From Caldimonas brevitalea (lineage in GTDB: Bacteria > Pseudomonadota > Gammaproteobacteria > Burkholderiales > Burkholderiaceae_C): DNA of 64,000 bases. Location of the stretch: positions 1,364,001 through 1,428,000 of the forward strand of contig NZ_CP011371.1 in the NCBI RefSeq assembly GCF_001017435.1. Reading direction: 5' to 3'. Under the pieces are notes generated by a model that saw nothing but the letters and a program-made list of their open reading frames with translations, searched no databases and was not told where the DNA came from. Positions within the stretch are counted from its first letter, which is position 1; every line of letters starts with the position of its first letter. Of this stretch, positions 9,139 to 16,784 are shown in pieces. Both the position numbers and the translations under genes were made by a program.

Positions 9139-9564
9139 ATGGCCGGCCTTCAAAAAGACTCACCTCTGCCCACCGACATCACGGTGCATCAGCAAACGCG
9201 CCGGCTCGAAATCGCCTTTTCGGACGGCAAGCGTTTCGAGATTCCGTTCGAGTTGCTGCGCGTGTGCTCGCCGTCGGCCGAGGTGAAGGGCCACGGGCCG
9301 GGCCAGGAGGTGCTGCAGACCGGGAAACGCGAGGTGGAGATCATCGGGGTGCAGCCCGTCGGCCATTACGCCTTGCAGCCGACCTTCAGCGACGGACACG
9401 ACAGCGGCATCTTCTCGTGGGACTACCTCTACCAGCTCGGCGCGGAGCAAGACCGCTACTGGTCGGACTATCTGGCCCGCCTGCAACAGGCCGGCGTGGA
9501 CCGAGACGCACCGATGCCCGATCCGCGCGCCCCGGGGTGTGGCACCGGCGGGTCGACGCGTTGA
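9139..9564 (+). CDS. DUF971 (GBBH-like N-terminal domain) protein
   Basis: A 141-residue soluble protein. The segment ITVHQQTRRLEIAFSDGKRFEIPFELLRVCSPSAE, the later GHYALQPTFSDGHDSGIFSWDYLY, and the C-terminal ~20-residue disordered tail fit the DUF971 / gamma-butyrobetaine-hydroxylase-like N-terminal domain. DUF971 proteins have been linked to Fe-S or metal handling, but this protein's own role is unknown. In many Burkholderiales it lies immediately before ubiE, as here, so the gene marks the start of a conserved housekeeping block. The ATG at 9139 is the first in frame; its Shine-Dalgarno is weak. Confidence 0.83.
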   Translation: MAGLQKDSPLPTDITVHQQTRRLEIAFSDGKRFEIPFELLRVCSPSAEVKGHGPGQEVLQTGKREVEIIGVQPVGHYALQPTFSDGHDSGIFSWDYLYQLGAEQDRYWSDYLARLQQAGVDRDAPMPDPRAPGCGTGGSTR

Positions 9565-9623
9565 CATGCCGGTCCGTGACGTCTTTACATCGCCCTTTTG
9601 TATGTTTTTCACCTCAGTTCGCC

Positions 9624-9650
9624 TGAATGGGTGGGTTGATCACCCATTCA
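9624..9650. promoter_or_regulatory. Perfect 10-bp inverted repeat upstream of ubiE
   Basis: TGAATGGGTG (9624-9633) and CACCCATTCA (9641-9650) form a perfect dyad with a 7-nt loop, 57 bp before the ubiE start. No T-run follows, so an operator or RNA hairpin is more likely than an intrinsic terminator, though a Rho-assisted end for the DUF971 transcript is possible. Confidence 0.5.
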
Positions 9651-9706
9651 TGTGCGGGGTTGTGGAAAAAATGGCTCACTCGGGCACTTAGGATCACTTC
9701 TTATAT

Positions 9707-10438
9707 ATGAGCAGCACCCATTTTGGTTTCGAGACGGTCGAAGAGGCCGAGAAGGCGCGGCGCGTGCGCGGCGTGTTCGACTCGGTGGCGTCGAAGTACG
9801 ACGTGATGAACGACCTGATGTCGATGGGGCTGCACCGTGCCTGGAAGGCTTACACGGTGGCCGTCTCCGGCGCGCGCGAAGGCCAGCGTGTGCTCGACAT
9901 CGCCGGCGGCACCGGCGACCTCGCCGCCGCCTTCGCCAAACGGGTCGGCAGCGCGGGCTGCGTGGTGCACACCGACATCAACGAGGCGATGCTGCGCGTC
10001 GGCCGCGACCGGCTGCTCGACCAGGGTGTGGTGCTGCCGACCTCGATCTGCGACGCCGAGACGCTGCCCTTCGCCCCCAACAGCTTCGACATCGTCAGCG
10101 TCGCCTTCGGGTTGCGCAACATGACCCACAAAGACAAGGCGCTGGCCGAGATGTGCCGTGTGCTCAAGCCGGGCGGCAAGCTGCTGGTGCTCGAGTTCTC
10201 CAAGGTCGCCCGGCCGCTCGAAAAGGCCTACGACTGGTATTCGTTCAACGTCCTGCCGCGTCTGGGGCAGTGGATCGCCGGCGACGCGCAGAGCTATCGC
10301 TACCTTGCCGAGTCGATCCGCATGCACCCGGGCCAGCAGGAGTTGAAGGGCATGATGAAGACGGCCGGTTTCGGCCATGTGGATGTTCACAACCTGACGG
10401 CCGGGGTGGTCGCGTTGCACGTCGGGATCAAGTGTTGA
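9707..10438 (+). CDS. ubiE: Ubiquinone/menaquinone C-methyltransferase UbiE
   Basis: 243 residues. The class I SAM-dependent fold is seen from [25 protein letters not shown], the SAM-binding loop [12 protein letters not shown] (about residues 62-73), and the family signature [28 protein letters not shown]. UbiE methylates the 2-polyprenyl-6-methoxy-benzoquinol ring in ubiquinone synthesis (and demethylmenaquinone where present). The ATG at 9707 gives the usual family N-terminus. There is no clear Shine-Dalgarno; the 5' flank is AT-rich (TTATAT), which could reflect a leaderless or weakly initiated mRNA. It is followed at 47 bp by the Tim44-like gene. In related genomes ubiJ and ubiB would follow directly, but here they lie beyond the EPS region at 49873. 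Confidence 0.97.
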   Translation: MSSTHFGFETVEEAEKARRVRGVFDSVASKYDVMNDLMSMGLHRAWKAYTVAVSGAREGQRVLDIAGGTGDLAAAFAKRVGSAGCVVHTDINEAMLRVGRDRLLDQGVVLPTSICDAETLPFAPNSFDIVSVAFGLRNMTHKDKALAEMCRVLKPGGKLLVLEFSKVARPLEKAYDWYSFNVLPRLGQWIAGDAQSYRYLAESIRMHPGQQELKGMMKTAGFGHVDVHNLTAGVVALHVGIKC

Positions 10439-10485
10439 GGAGGCCGGCGGCGGCGCGTGATGGTCGCCGGAGCCGGCTTGGTGTC

Positions 10486-11460
10486 ATGAATCTGTACAAG
10501 CTCGTGTTGTCCTTCTGCTGCGCGGCGCTGCTCGGTCCGTTCGGTGGCCCGGCCGCCGCCGCGCGACTGGCGTCGGGCGAAACGGGCGCGCAGCCCTCCG
10601 CCGACAGCGGTGCCAGGGGTGCGACCTGGTCCGGCGGCGCGACGGCCGCGGGCATGCAGAGAGGCGGCGAGGAGGAATTCCGGGCAGGGTTGCCAGCGGC
10701 GGCCGAATCGCTCGACCGGTCCGACGCCGGCCAGGAGCGGGCGTGGATCGGAGGGTTGGCCAGCGGACTGGGCCTGTCTGCGCTGCTGGCCCGGCTGGGA
10801 GTGGGCGCGGGCGTGGCCGATTGGACGGTGGCCGGACTGGCGCTGGTGCTGCTCGGGGCCCTGGGTTGGGGCTTGTGGCGCGCGGCGCGGCGTTTCTTGC
10901 CGGGTGGCGGGGCGCCGCTCGCATTCCAGGACGGACCGCAGACCAAACCGCGCTCGGGCGGCCGTTCGTCGTTTGCCGCCAGCGGCTATGAGCCGGCGTC
11001 CTTGGCGCCGGAGTCGAGTGTGCACTACGGCCCCAGTGGCGGCATCGACGAGGTGGCCTCGCGCACCGGCGAGTTTCGCTGGGGGGTGCCGAAGGGCTTC
11101 GACGCGGCCGGCTTCTTGCAGTCGGCCAAACGTAACTTTGTGCTCCTCCAGGAAGCCTGGGACCGGGCCGACCTCGAGGCGTTGCGGGCGCTGATGACCG
11201 ACGACATGCTCGGCCACATCCGCCTGCAATTGGCGGAACGCGGCGACCAGCCCAACCGCACCGACGTGGTGACCCTGCAGGCCGAACTGCTCGGCGTCGA
11301 AGATGTGGGCACCACCTTCCTCGCCAGCGTCGAGTTTTCCGGCATGATCCGGGAAGAAATCACATCCGGTGCAGCCCCTTTTCGGGAGGTTTGGAATCTC
11401 ACCAAACCGCGTGACGGATCCTCCGGCTGGTTGCTGGCGGGGGTCCAAGCCCTGCAATAA
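10486..11460 (+). CDS. Tim44-like domain membrane protein
   Basis: 324 residues: signal/TM segment at the N-terminus (LVLSFCCAALLGPFGGPAAAA), a low-complexity Ala/Gly region, and a second TM segment near residues 105-128 (VADWTVAGLALVLLGALGWGLW). A C-terminal Tim44-like domain follows from about residue 200 (FLQSAKRNFVLLQEAWDRADLEALRALMTDDMLGHI...). That domain is shared with mitochondrial Tim44 and binds membranes; bacterial members are of unknown function, often beside ubiE/ubiB. The ATG at 10486 follows ubiE by 47 bp. Its stop at 11460 is the last base of the ancestral block before the EPS region begins. Confidence 0.85.
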   Translation: MNLYKLVLSFCCAALLGPFGGPAAAARLASGETGAQPSADSGARGATWSGGATAAGMQRGGEEEFRAGLPAAAESLDRSDAGQERAWIGGLASGLGLSALLARLGVGAGVADWTVAGLALVLLGALGWGLWRAARRFLPGGGAPLAFQDGPQTKPRSGGRSSFAASGYEPASLAPESSVHYGPSGGIDEVASRTGEFRWGVPKGFDAAGFLQSAKRNFVLLQEAWDRADLEALRALMTDDMLGHIRLQLAERGDQPNRTDVVTLQAELLGVEDVGTTFLASVEFSGMIREEITSGAAPFREVWNLTKPRDGSSGWLLAGVQALQ

Positions 11461-11755
11461 GACGCAGGCCCGGACAGGGCCGCCGCCCCTCGGGTTGGCA
11501 CGTTCGCGTCAACGCCTTGTCATCGCGGCCTTTTAGGCTAGATGTTTCTGCAGCGTCTGAGACTTTTTGTTTCCGCAAAGCCCCTTAACCAGGGGTTACC
11601 TAGGTCGGAAGTCGCACCGGTACACTCGTCTTCGCTCTGCGGGCGGGTATCACGCCAGCCGCAGGGTTGATCGTCCGCGCAATAGTGGAAATCCTGGTCA
11701 AGCAAGACTTGACAAGCAATCAGCACCCTCTCAGGTGCAGGGAGCAGTTTCGAAG
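11461..11755 (+). promoter_or_regulatory. Leader region of the epsD-epsE-epsF-epsG-xrtB operon
   Basis: 295 bp without a gene, locally AT-richer than its surroundings around 11540-11600. Possible sigma-70 boxes are TTGTCA (11518-11523) with TAGATG 16 bp later, and a TACACT -10-like box at 11631-11636; neither is strong. A TGGCAC at 11496-11501 resembles a sigma-54 -24 box but the matching -12 GC is missing. A Shine-Dalgarno-like GGGAG (11740-11744) precedes the epsD ATG. No att-like repeat or tRNA marks the junction between the ubiquinone block and the EPS region. Confidence 0.35.
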
Positions 11756-12733
11756 ATGAGCACCATGCGTCGTCCTGTCGCTGTTACGGCCATGCGCAGC
11801 ATCGCCGTCACATCTGCCGTGGTCGTGTCCGTGCTTCTCGCCGCTTGCGGCGAAGAGAAGGACAAGCCGGCCAGCCAAGTGGCCGCGAAGGTCAACAAGA
11901 CTGAGATCTCGGTTCACCAGATCAACCACATGCTCCAACGCCAGCCGGGCCTCAAACCCGAGCAGGCCGAGGGCGCCAGCCGCACCGTGCTGGAGCGTTT
12001 GATCGACCAGCAACTGGCGGTACAGAAGGCCGAGGAAATGAAGCTCGACCGCGACCCGCGCGTGGTTCAGGCCATGGACGCCGCCAAACGCGAGATTCTG
12101 TCGCGCGTGTATCTCGAAAAGGTCGCCGAGGCCGCCTCCAAACCGTCTCCGGAGGAGGTGCGGTCTTACTACCAGGCGAAACCGGCCCTGTTCAGCCAGC
12201 GTCGGGTCTATAACTTGCAAGAGATCGCCATCCAAACCGACAAGGCGCAGCTCCCGGTTTTGCAGGAGCAGTTGAAGAGCGCCAAGTCCACCGGCGAATT
12301 CCTCGAGTACTTGAAAGCCAACAACATCAAGTTCGGTGTCAACCAGGCGGCACGTGCGGCCGAGCAGTTGCCGCTGAACATGCTCGACGCCTTCCATCAG
12401 ATGAAGGACGGCCAGGCCATGATGGTGCCGACCGAAAACGGCGTGCAGGCCATCGTGCTGGTGGCGTCGCGCGAAATGCCGGTCGACGAGATCAAGGCGC
12501 GCCCTGCGATCGAACAGTTCATCCTCAACGAGCGCAAGCGCAAGGTGGTCGAGGACGAAATCAAGGCGCTGCGCAAGAACGCTGAAATTCAGTACGTGGG
12601 CAAGTTCGCCCAGGCTGCACCCGCCAAGGGCGACGCAGCCTCTGCGGCAGCAGCGCCCGCTCCGGCACCAGCCGGCTCCGCCGCGGCAGGCAACGATGCC
12701 GCGATCAGCAAAGGTTTGTCTGGACTGAAATGA
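11756..12733 (+). CDS. epsD: EpsD-family peptidyl-prolyl cis-trans isomerase-like lipoprotein
   Basis: 325 residues. Lipoprotein signal: SIAVTSAVVVSVLLAACGEE, with lipobox LAAC and the lipidated Cys near residue 32. The body is SurA/PrsA-like: VAAKVNKTEISVHQINHMLQRQ, then ERLIDQQLAVQKAEEMKLDRDPRV, and a parvulin-like section (VYNLQEIAIQTDK ... FHQMKDGQAMMVPTENGVQAIVL). The C-terminus is an Ala/Pro-rich tail. In exosortase-type EPS loci the EpsD family is a conserved periplasmic foldase-like protein encoded next to EpsE, presumably aiding assembly of the export complex; the enzymatic activity is unproven. The ATG at 11756 is preferred over 11765. Its TGA overlaps the epsE ATG (ATGA), so translation is coupled. 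Confidence 0.88.
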   Translation: MSTMRRPVAVTAMRSIAVTSAVVVSVLLAACGEEKDKPASQVAAKVNKTEISVHQINHMLQRQPGLKPEQAEGASRTVLERLIDQQLAVQKAEEMKLDRDPRVVQAMDAAKREILSRVYLEKVAEAASKPSPEEVRSYYQAKPALFSQRRVYNLQEIAIQTDKAQLPVLQEQLKSAKSTGEFLEYLKANNIKFGVNQAARAAEQLPLNMLDAFHQMKDGQAMMVPTENGVQAIVLVASREMPVDEIKARPAIEQFILNERKRKVVEDEIKALRKNAEIQYVGKFAQAAPAKGDAASAAAAPAPAPAGSAAAGNDAAISKGLSGLK

Positions 12734-13542
12734 TGTTTTTTTCTCTTCGTCGATGGATTGCTGCGCTTTTTCTCCTGCTGACCTTCACCGGTGTCGGCGC
12801 CCAGGGGACCACCGCGCGTGAATACGTGATCGGCCCCGGGGACGTGGTGCGCATCAATGTGTTCCAAAGCCCCGACCTGACGCTCGAGACCCGCGTCAAC
12901 GAATCCGGCAGCGTGACCTACCCGCTGCTGGGCCAGGTGCAACTGGGCGGTTTGACGATCGTGCAGGCCGAAAAGCGCATTGCCGAGGGCTTGCGTAGCG
13001 GCAACTTCGTCAAGCAGCCGCAGGTTTCGATCCTGATCGTGCAGGTGCGTGGCAACCAGGTGTCGGTGCTGGGCCAGGTCAACCGGCCGGGCCGCTATCC
13101 GCTCGAGATGGCCAACACCAAGCTGACCGACTTGCTGGCCATGGCCGGCGGCATTGCCGGCACCGGCGCCGACACCATCGTCGTCAACGGCACCCGCGGC
13201 AACAAGCCGTTCCGCGCCGAAGTCAGCCTGCCGAACATCTTCGTGTCCGGCAAGACGAGCGACGACATCGTGCTGCAGAACGGCGACGTGGTGTACGTGG
13301 ACCGCATGCCCACCGTCTACATCTACGGCGAGGTGCAACGTCCCGGTGCGCTGCGCCTCGAGCGCAACCTGACGGTGATGCAAGCCCTGGCGACCGGTGG
13401 CGGCCTGACGCAGCGCGGCACCGAAAGGGGCCTGCGCGTGCACCGCCGCGGTCCTGACGGCAAAGTGCAGGTGATCCAGCCGACAATGGAAGACCTTTTG
13501 CGCGACGGCGACGTCGTCTACGTGCGCGAAAGCCTGTTCTAA
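12730..13542 (+). CDS. epsE: Polysaccharide export protein EpsE (Wza/OPX family)
   Basis: 270 residues, beginning with a signal peptide (FSLRRWIAALFLLLTFTGVGAQG). The Poly_export domain follows (REYVIGPGDVVRINVFQSPDLT ... GSVTYPLLGQVQLGGLT ... NFVKQPQVSILI), then two SLBB beta-grasp domains, the first from GNQVSVLGQVNRPGRYPLE and the second from PTVYIYGEVQRPGALRLERNLTVMQALATGGG. OPX proteins form the outer-membrane or trans-envelope channel for polysaccharide export together with a PCP protein, here EpsF. No lipobox is visible and there is no long C-terminal amphipathic helix like that of Wza, so it may depend on another outer-membrane component; EpsL at 46909-48156 is a candidate. The ATG at 12730 overlaps the epsD stop. 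Confidence 0.93.
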   Translation: MMFFSLRRWIAALFLLLTFTGVGAQGTTAREYVIGPGDVVRINVFQSPDLTLETRVNESGSVTYPLLGQVQLGGLTIVQAEKRIAEGLRSGNFVKQPQVSILIVQVRGNQVSVLGQVNRPGRYPLEMANTKLTDLLAMAGGIAGTGADTIVVNGTRGNKPFRAEVSLPNIFVSGKTSDDIVLQNGDVVYVDRMPTVYIYGEVQRPGALRLERNLTVMQALATGGGLTQRGTERGLRVHRRGPDGKVQVIQPTMEDLLRDGDVVYVRESLF

Positions 13543-13554
13543 GAAGGTGACGTG

Positions 13555-14985
13555 ATGTCTTTGGGTCAGTTCTTCTCCATCCTGCTGGCGCGCTGGAAGG
13601 TCGCGCTGGCGGTCTTCCTCGTTGTGGTCGGCGGCGCCACCGGGGCGGTGTTCATGCTCGACAAGGAGTACACGGCCACGGCGACCGTGCTGGTCGACGT
13701 CCGCTCGCCCGATCCGGTCGCGGGGATGATCTTGCCGGGTACGCCGAACTACCTGCTGACCCAACTCGAGATCGTGCGCAGCGAGCGGGTGGCGCAGCGT
13801 GTGGTGCGCAACCTGCGTCTGGCGGAAAACCCCCAGACGGTCGAGCAGTGGCGCGAAGCGACCGGTGGCACCGGCAGCAGCGTCGAATCCTGGTTGGCGA
13901 AGGCCTTGCTGCGCAAGCTCGAGGTCAAGCCGTCCGGCGATTCGAACGTGTTGTCGGTGAACTACCAGTCGGTCGATCCGAAGTTCTCCGCGTTGTTGAC
14001 CAATGCCTTCGTGCAGGCCTACATCGACACCAACCTCGATCTGCGCGTCGAACCCGCCAAGCAGTACTCGTCCTTCTTCGACACCCGTGCGAAGGAGTTG
14101 CGTGCGCAGCTCGAAGGGGCCCAGGCGCGCTTGTCGGCTTACCAGAAGGAGCACGGCTTGGTGGCGACCGACGAACGCCTCGACATCGAGAGCGCCCGTC
14201 TGCAGGAGTTGTCGTCGCAGCTGGTGGCCATCCAGGCACTGGCGGCAGACACCAGCAGCCGTCAGAACCAGGCGAAGACGTCGGCGAGCGAGACGCCCGA
14301 TGTGCTGCAAAACCCCCTGATCGCCAGCCTCAAAGGTGACCTGGACCGCCAGGAAGTGAAACTGCAAGAGTTGAGCGCACGTTACGGCAACAGCCATCCG
14401 CAGGTGATCGAGGCGCAGGCCAGCATCAACGCGCTGCGTGGCCGCATCGAGGGCGAGACGCGTCGCGTCACCGGCGGGGTCTCGGTGAGCAACAACATCA
14501 ACCGCCTGCGCGAGGCCGAAGTGCGCGCCGCACTGGATGCCCAGCGCGAGCTGCTGCTGAAGATGCGTGAGCGGCGTGACGAGGCGATGGTGCTGGTCAA
14601 GGACGTCGAGAACGCCCAGCGTGCCTACGACGCGGTGCTCGCGCGCCTGAACCAGACCAGCCTCGAGAGCCACACCAACACCACCAACGCCTCGGTCCTC
14701 AGCCCGGCGGTCGAGCCGGCGGCACCGTCGTCGCCCAAGGTGATGTTGATCATGATGATGGCGCTGGCTGTGGGCTCGGTGCTCGCAGTGGCCGCCAGCT
14801 TCCTGCTCGAACTGCTCGACCGTCGTGCCCGTTCTTACGAGGACGTGGTGCAACTGCTCGGTCTGCCCGTGCTGGGCGTGATGCCCAAGCCGTTGCGGCG
14901 CAAGCTGCTGTTCCGCGGAAGCGGCGGCAACGCCATGATCCCGAGGCGCGTCCTCGGTCAACTGCCTCGCCCGAAGGGAGCGTGA
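13555..14985 (+). CDS. epsF: Chain-length determinant protein EpsF (Wzz/PCP family)
   Basis: 476 residues. The N-terminal Wzz domain has a first TM helix (WKVALAVFLVVVGGATGAVFML, about residues 11-33) and the PCP start EYTATATVLVDVRSPDPV. A long helical, coiled-coil-prone periplasmic region spans ~170-370 (ELRAQLEGAQARLSAYQKEHGL ... VKLQELSARYGNSHPQVIEAQ), with the GNVR-type turn near DRRARSYEDVV. A second TM helix lies near residues 395-420. PCP proteins control polymer length and dock the OPX channel and the kinase. The short cytosolic tail lacks an ATPase domain, which is supplied separately by EpsG. The ATG at 13555 follows AGAAGGTGA; the GTG at 13552 is an alternative. The stop abuts epsG. 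Confidence 0.93.
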   Translation: MSLGQFFSILLARWKVALAVFLVVVGGATGAVFMLDKEYTATATVLVDVRSPDPVAGMILPGTPNYLLTQLEIVRSERVAQRVVRNLRLAENPQTVEQWREATGGTGSSVESWLAKALLRKLEVKPSGDSNVLSVNYQSVDPKFSALLTNAFVQAYIDTNLDLRVEPAKQYSSFFDTRAKELRAQLEGAQARLSAYQKEHGLVATDERLDIESARLQELSSQLVAIQALAADTSSRQNQAKTSASETPDVLQNPLIASLKGDLDRQEVKLQELSARYGNSHPQVIEAQASINALRGRIEGETRRVTGGVSVSNNINRLREAEVRAALDAQRELLLKMRERRDEAMVLVKDVENAQRAYDAVLARLNQTSLESHTNTTNASVLSPAVEPAAPSSPKVMLIMMMALAVGSVLAVAASFLLELLDRRARSYEDVVQLLGLPVLGVMPKPLRRKLLFRGSGGNAMIPRRVLGQLPRPKGA

Positions 14986-15906
14986 ATGGCCACCTTTCGC
15001 GATGCCAGTGCAGCGGCTCCGCATCTTCACCCGGTGCCCAACCCGGTAGAAGACGTGAAGCCGACGGCCGTGCACGACCGTCCCATCGGCGACATCATCC
15101 GTCGCAAGAAAAATCTGTCGGCCGAACAGGTCGACCAAGTGCTGCAGTTCCAGCGCGAGAAGGGCGTGCGCTTCGGCGAGGCCGTGGTCGCGCTGGGCCT
15201 GGCGAGCGACGACGACGTGATGTTCGCGTTGTCGCAGCAGTTCCACTATCCCTACGCGCCGGACGATCGCCGGCAGCTGGGGTCGGAACTGGTGACGGCG
15301 ACGCAGCCTTTCTCGCACCAGGCCGAGGCCTTCCGGGCCATCCGCAGCCAGTTGATGATGCGGGTCTTCACCAACGATGAGCCGCGCCGGGCGCTGGCCA
15401 TCATCAGCCCCGACTCGGGCGACGGCAAGACCTTCTTCTCGGCCAACCTGGCGGTGGTGCTGTCGCAACTGGGCGGCCGCACCCTGCTGGTGGACGCCGA
15501 TCTGCGCGGCCCGCGTCAGCACGAAGTGTTCGAGCTCGACAGTTCCTCGGGCCTGTCCGGCATCTTGTCGGGCCGGGCCGAGACCAACGTGATCAAGCAC
15601 GTGCCCAACCTGCCCAGCCTGTTCGTGCTGCCGGTCGGCATCACGCCGCCCAACCCTTCGGAGTTGGTCGAGCGGCCGGCCTTCGGCTTGCTGATGCGCG
15701 AGTTGCTGACCAAGTTCGACCACGTCATCGTCGACACGCCGGCCGCCGTTTACGGCTCCGACGCGACGGTGATCGCCGCGAAATGCGGGTCGGCCCTGGT
15801 GGTGGCGCGGCAAGGCAAGTCCAAGGTGAGCCGGCTGCAGGACCTGGTGGCGACGATCAGCGGTAGCCCCGCCAAGTTGGCGGGTGTCATCATGAACGAG
15901 CATTGA
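14986..15906 (+). CDS. epsG: EpsG, tyrosine-kinase-like P-loop ATPase with an MshEN-like N-terminal domain
   Basis: 306 residues. The C-terminal part is a MinD/BY-kinase-type ATPase: Walker A SPDSGDGKT (about residues 144-152), Walker A' TLLVDADLRGPRQHEVF, and Walker B HVIVDTPAAV. It partners EpsF in polymerisation control. Unlike classical Wzc/CapB kinases it ends ...AGVIMNEH with no C-terminal tyrosine cluster. The N-terminal ~110 residues hold a GspE-N/MshEN-like module: residues 62-85 read R-F-G-x-x-V-V-x-x-G ... A-L-x-x-Q, close to the 24-residue c-di-GMP-binding MshEN pattern RLGxxLVxxG...ALxxQ. Control of chain length by c-di-GMP is therefore possible (inference). The ATG at 14986 immediately follows the epsF stop with an AAGGGAG Shine-Dalgarno. 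The stop overlaps the xrtB ATG. Confidence 0.92.
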   Translation: MATFRDASAAAPHLHPVPNPVEDVKPTAVHDRPIGDIIRRKKNLSAEQVDQVLQFQREKGVRFGEAVVALGLASDDDVMFALSQQFHYPYAPDDRRQLGSELVTATQPFSHQAEAFRAIRSQLMMRVFTNDEPRRALAIISPDSGDGKTFFSANLAVVLSQLGGRTLLVDADLRGPRQHEVFELDSSSGLSGILSGRAETNVIKHVPNLPSLFVLPVGITPPNPSELVERPAFGLLMRELLTKFDHVIVDTPAAVYGSDATVIAAKCGSALVVARQGKSKVSRLQDLVATISGSPAKLAGVIMNEH

Positions 15907-16784
15907 TGATGCAAACGACGATGCCTCTCCCCGCCACGCGGCGGCCATGGTTGGCCTGGGCTGTGCCTCTTGTGGCGGGGCTGCTGGTCCTCTATGTGCC
16001 GACGTTCCTCGAGCTGTCCAAGACCATTTGGAAAAGCGAGGAGCAGGGGCACGGACCGCTGATTCTTGCCGTCTCGCTCTGGATCTTCTGGCAGAAGCGG
16101 GACGAGTTCGTCGCGGCCGCCGAAGACGGTGGACGCTCCAAGCTGGCGTGGGCGGTGCTGGTGTTCGGCTTGCTGCTCTACGTGGTCGGCCGCTCGCAGC
16201 AGATCCTGCTGTTCGAGGTCGGGTCTCAGATCCCGTTGCTCACCGGGGGCATCGCCGTGCTGTTCGGCTGGCGGGCGGTGCGCGTGGTGACCTTCCCGAT
16301 CCTGTTCCTGGTCTTCATGGTGCCGCTGCCGGCGGCGGTGATCGACAGCCTCACCGGCCCGCTCAAGCGGACGGTGTCGGTGGTGGCCGAGAACCTGCTC
16401 TATGAGGCGGGCTACCCGATCGCCCGCAGCGGTGTGGTGCTGACGATCGGCCAATACCAGTTGCTGGTGGCCGACGCCTGCTCCGGCCTCAACAGCATGT
16501 TCAGCCTGTCGGCGCTCGGCCTGCTGTACGTCTACCTGATGAAGCACACCAGCCGGTGGCGCAACATCGCCATCCTCGCCAGCATCCTGCCGATCGCCTT
16601 CCTGGCCAATTCGGTGCGGGTGATGATCCTCGTGCTGGTCACCTACCACTTCGGCGACGAAGCGGGGCAGGGCTTCATCCACGGCGCGGCCGGCATGGTG
16701 TTGTTCGTCATCGCCTTGACCTTGTTGTTCAGCTTCGACGGCTTGCTCGGGCTGTTCCAGCGCAAGAAAGGAGTTCCGGCATGA
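15906..16784 (+). CDS. xrtB: Exosortase B
   Basis: 292 residues with about eight TM helices. The exosortase catalytic triad is present: Cys192 in ADACSGLNSM, Arg238 in NSVRVM, and His259 in HGAAGM. Exosortases are inner-membrane cysteine transpeptidases that process PEP-CTERM proteins; the B type is co-encoded with EpsE/F/G-type EPS genes. I see no PEP-CTERM tail on any protein in this window, so the substrates lie elsewhere in the genome or have diverged. I chose the ATG at 15906, which overlaps the epsG stop (TGATG); an ATG at 15909 is equally possible. It is followed by epsI with an ATGA overlap. Confidence 0.94.
   Translation: MMQTTMPLPATRRPWLAWAVPLVAGLLVLYVPTFLELSKTIWKSEEQGHGPLILAVSLWIFWQKRDEFVAAAEDGGRSKLAWAVLVFGLLLYVVGRSQQILLFEVGSQIPLLTGGIAVLFGWRAVRVVTFPILFLVFMVPLPAAVIDSLTGPLKRTVSVVAENLLYEAGYPIARSGVVLTIGQYQLLVADACSGLNSMFSLSALGLLYVYLMKHTSRWRNIAILASILPIAFLANSVRVMILVLVTYHFGDEAGQGFIHGAAGMVLFVIALTLLFSFDGLLGLFQRKKGVPA

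Noticed and set aside
11496..11511. Sigma-54-like site before epsD (TGGCAC)
   Set aside because: The -24 half is perfect but the position that should be GC is TC; the spacing rule is strict.
11461..11755. Integration site or att repeat at the left edge of the EPS region
   Set aside because: No tRNA, integrase or direct repeat matching the right junction was found by eye.
12589..15948. A 1119-codon open frame on the minus strand opposite epsE-epsG
   Set aside because: It is rich in His/Arg/Gln/Ala, has no domain or start signals, and lies exactly opposite well-supported genes. Long antisense frames are expected in DNA with this third-position GC bias.
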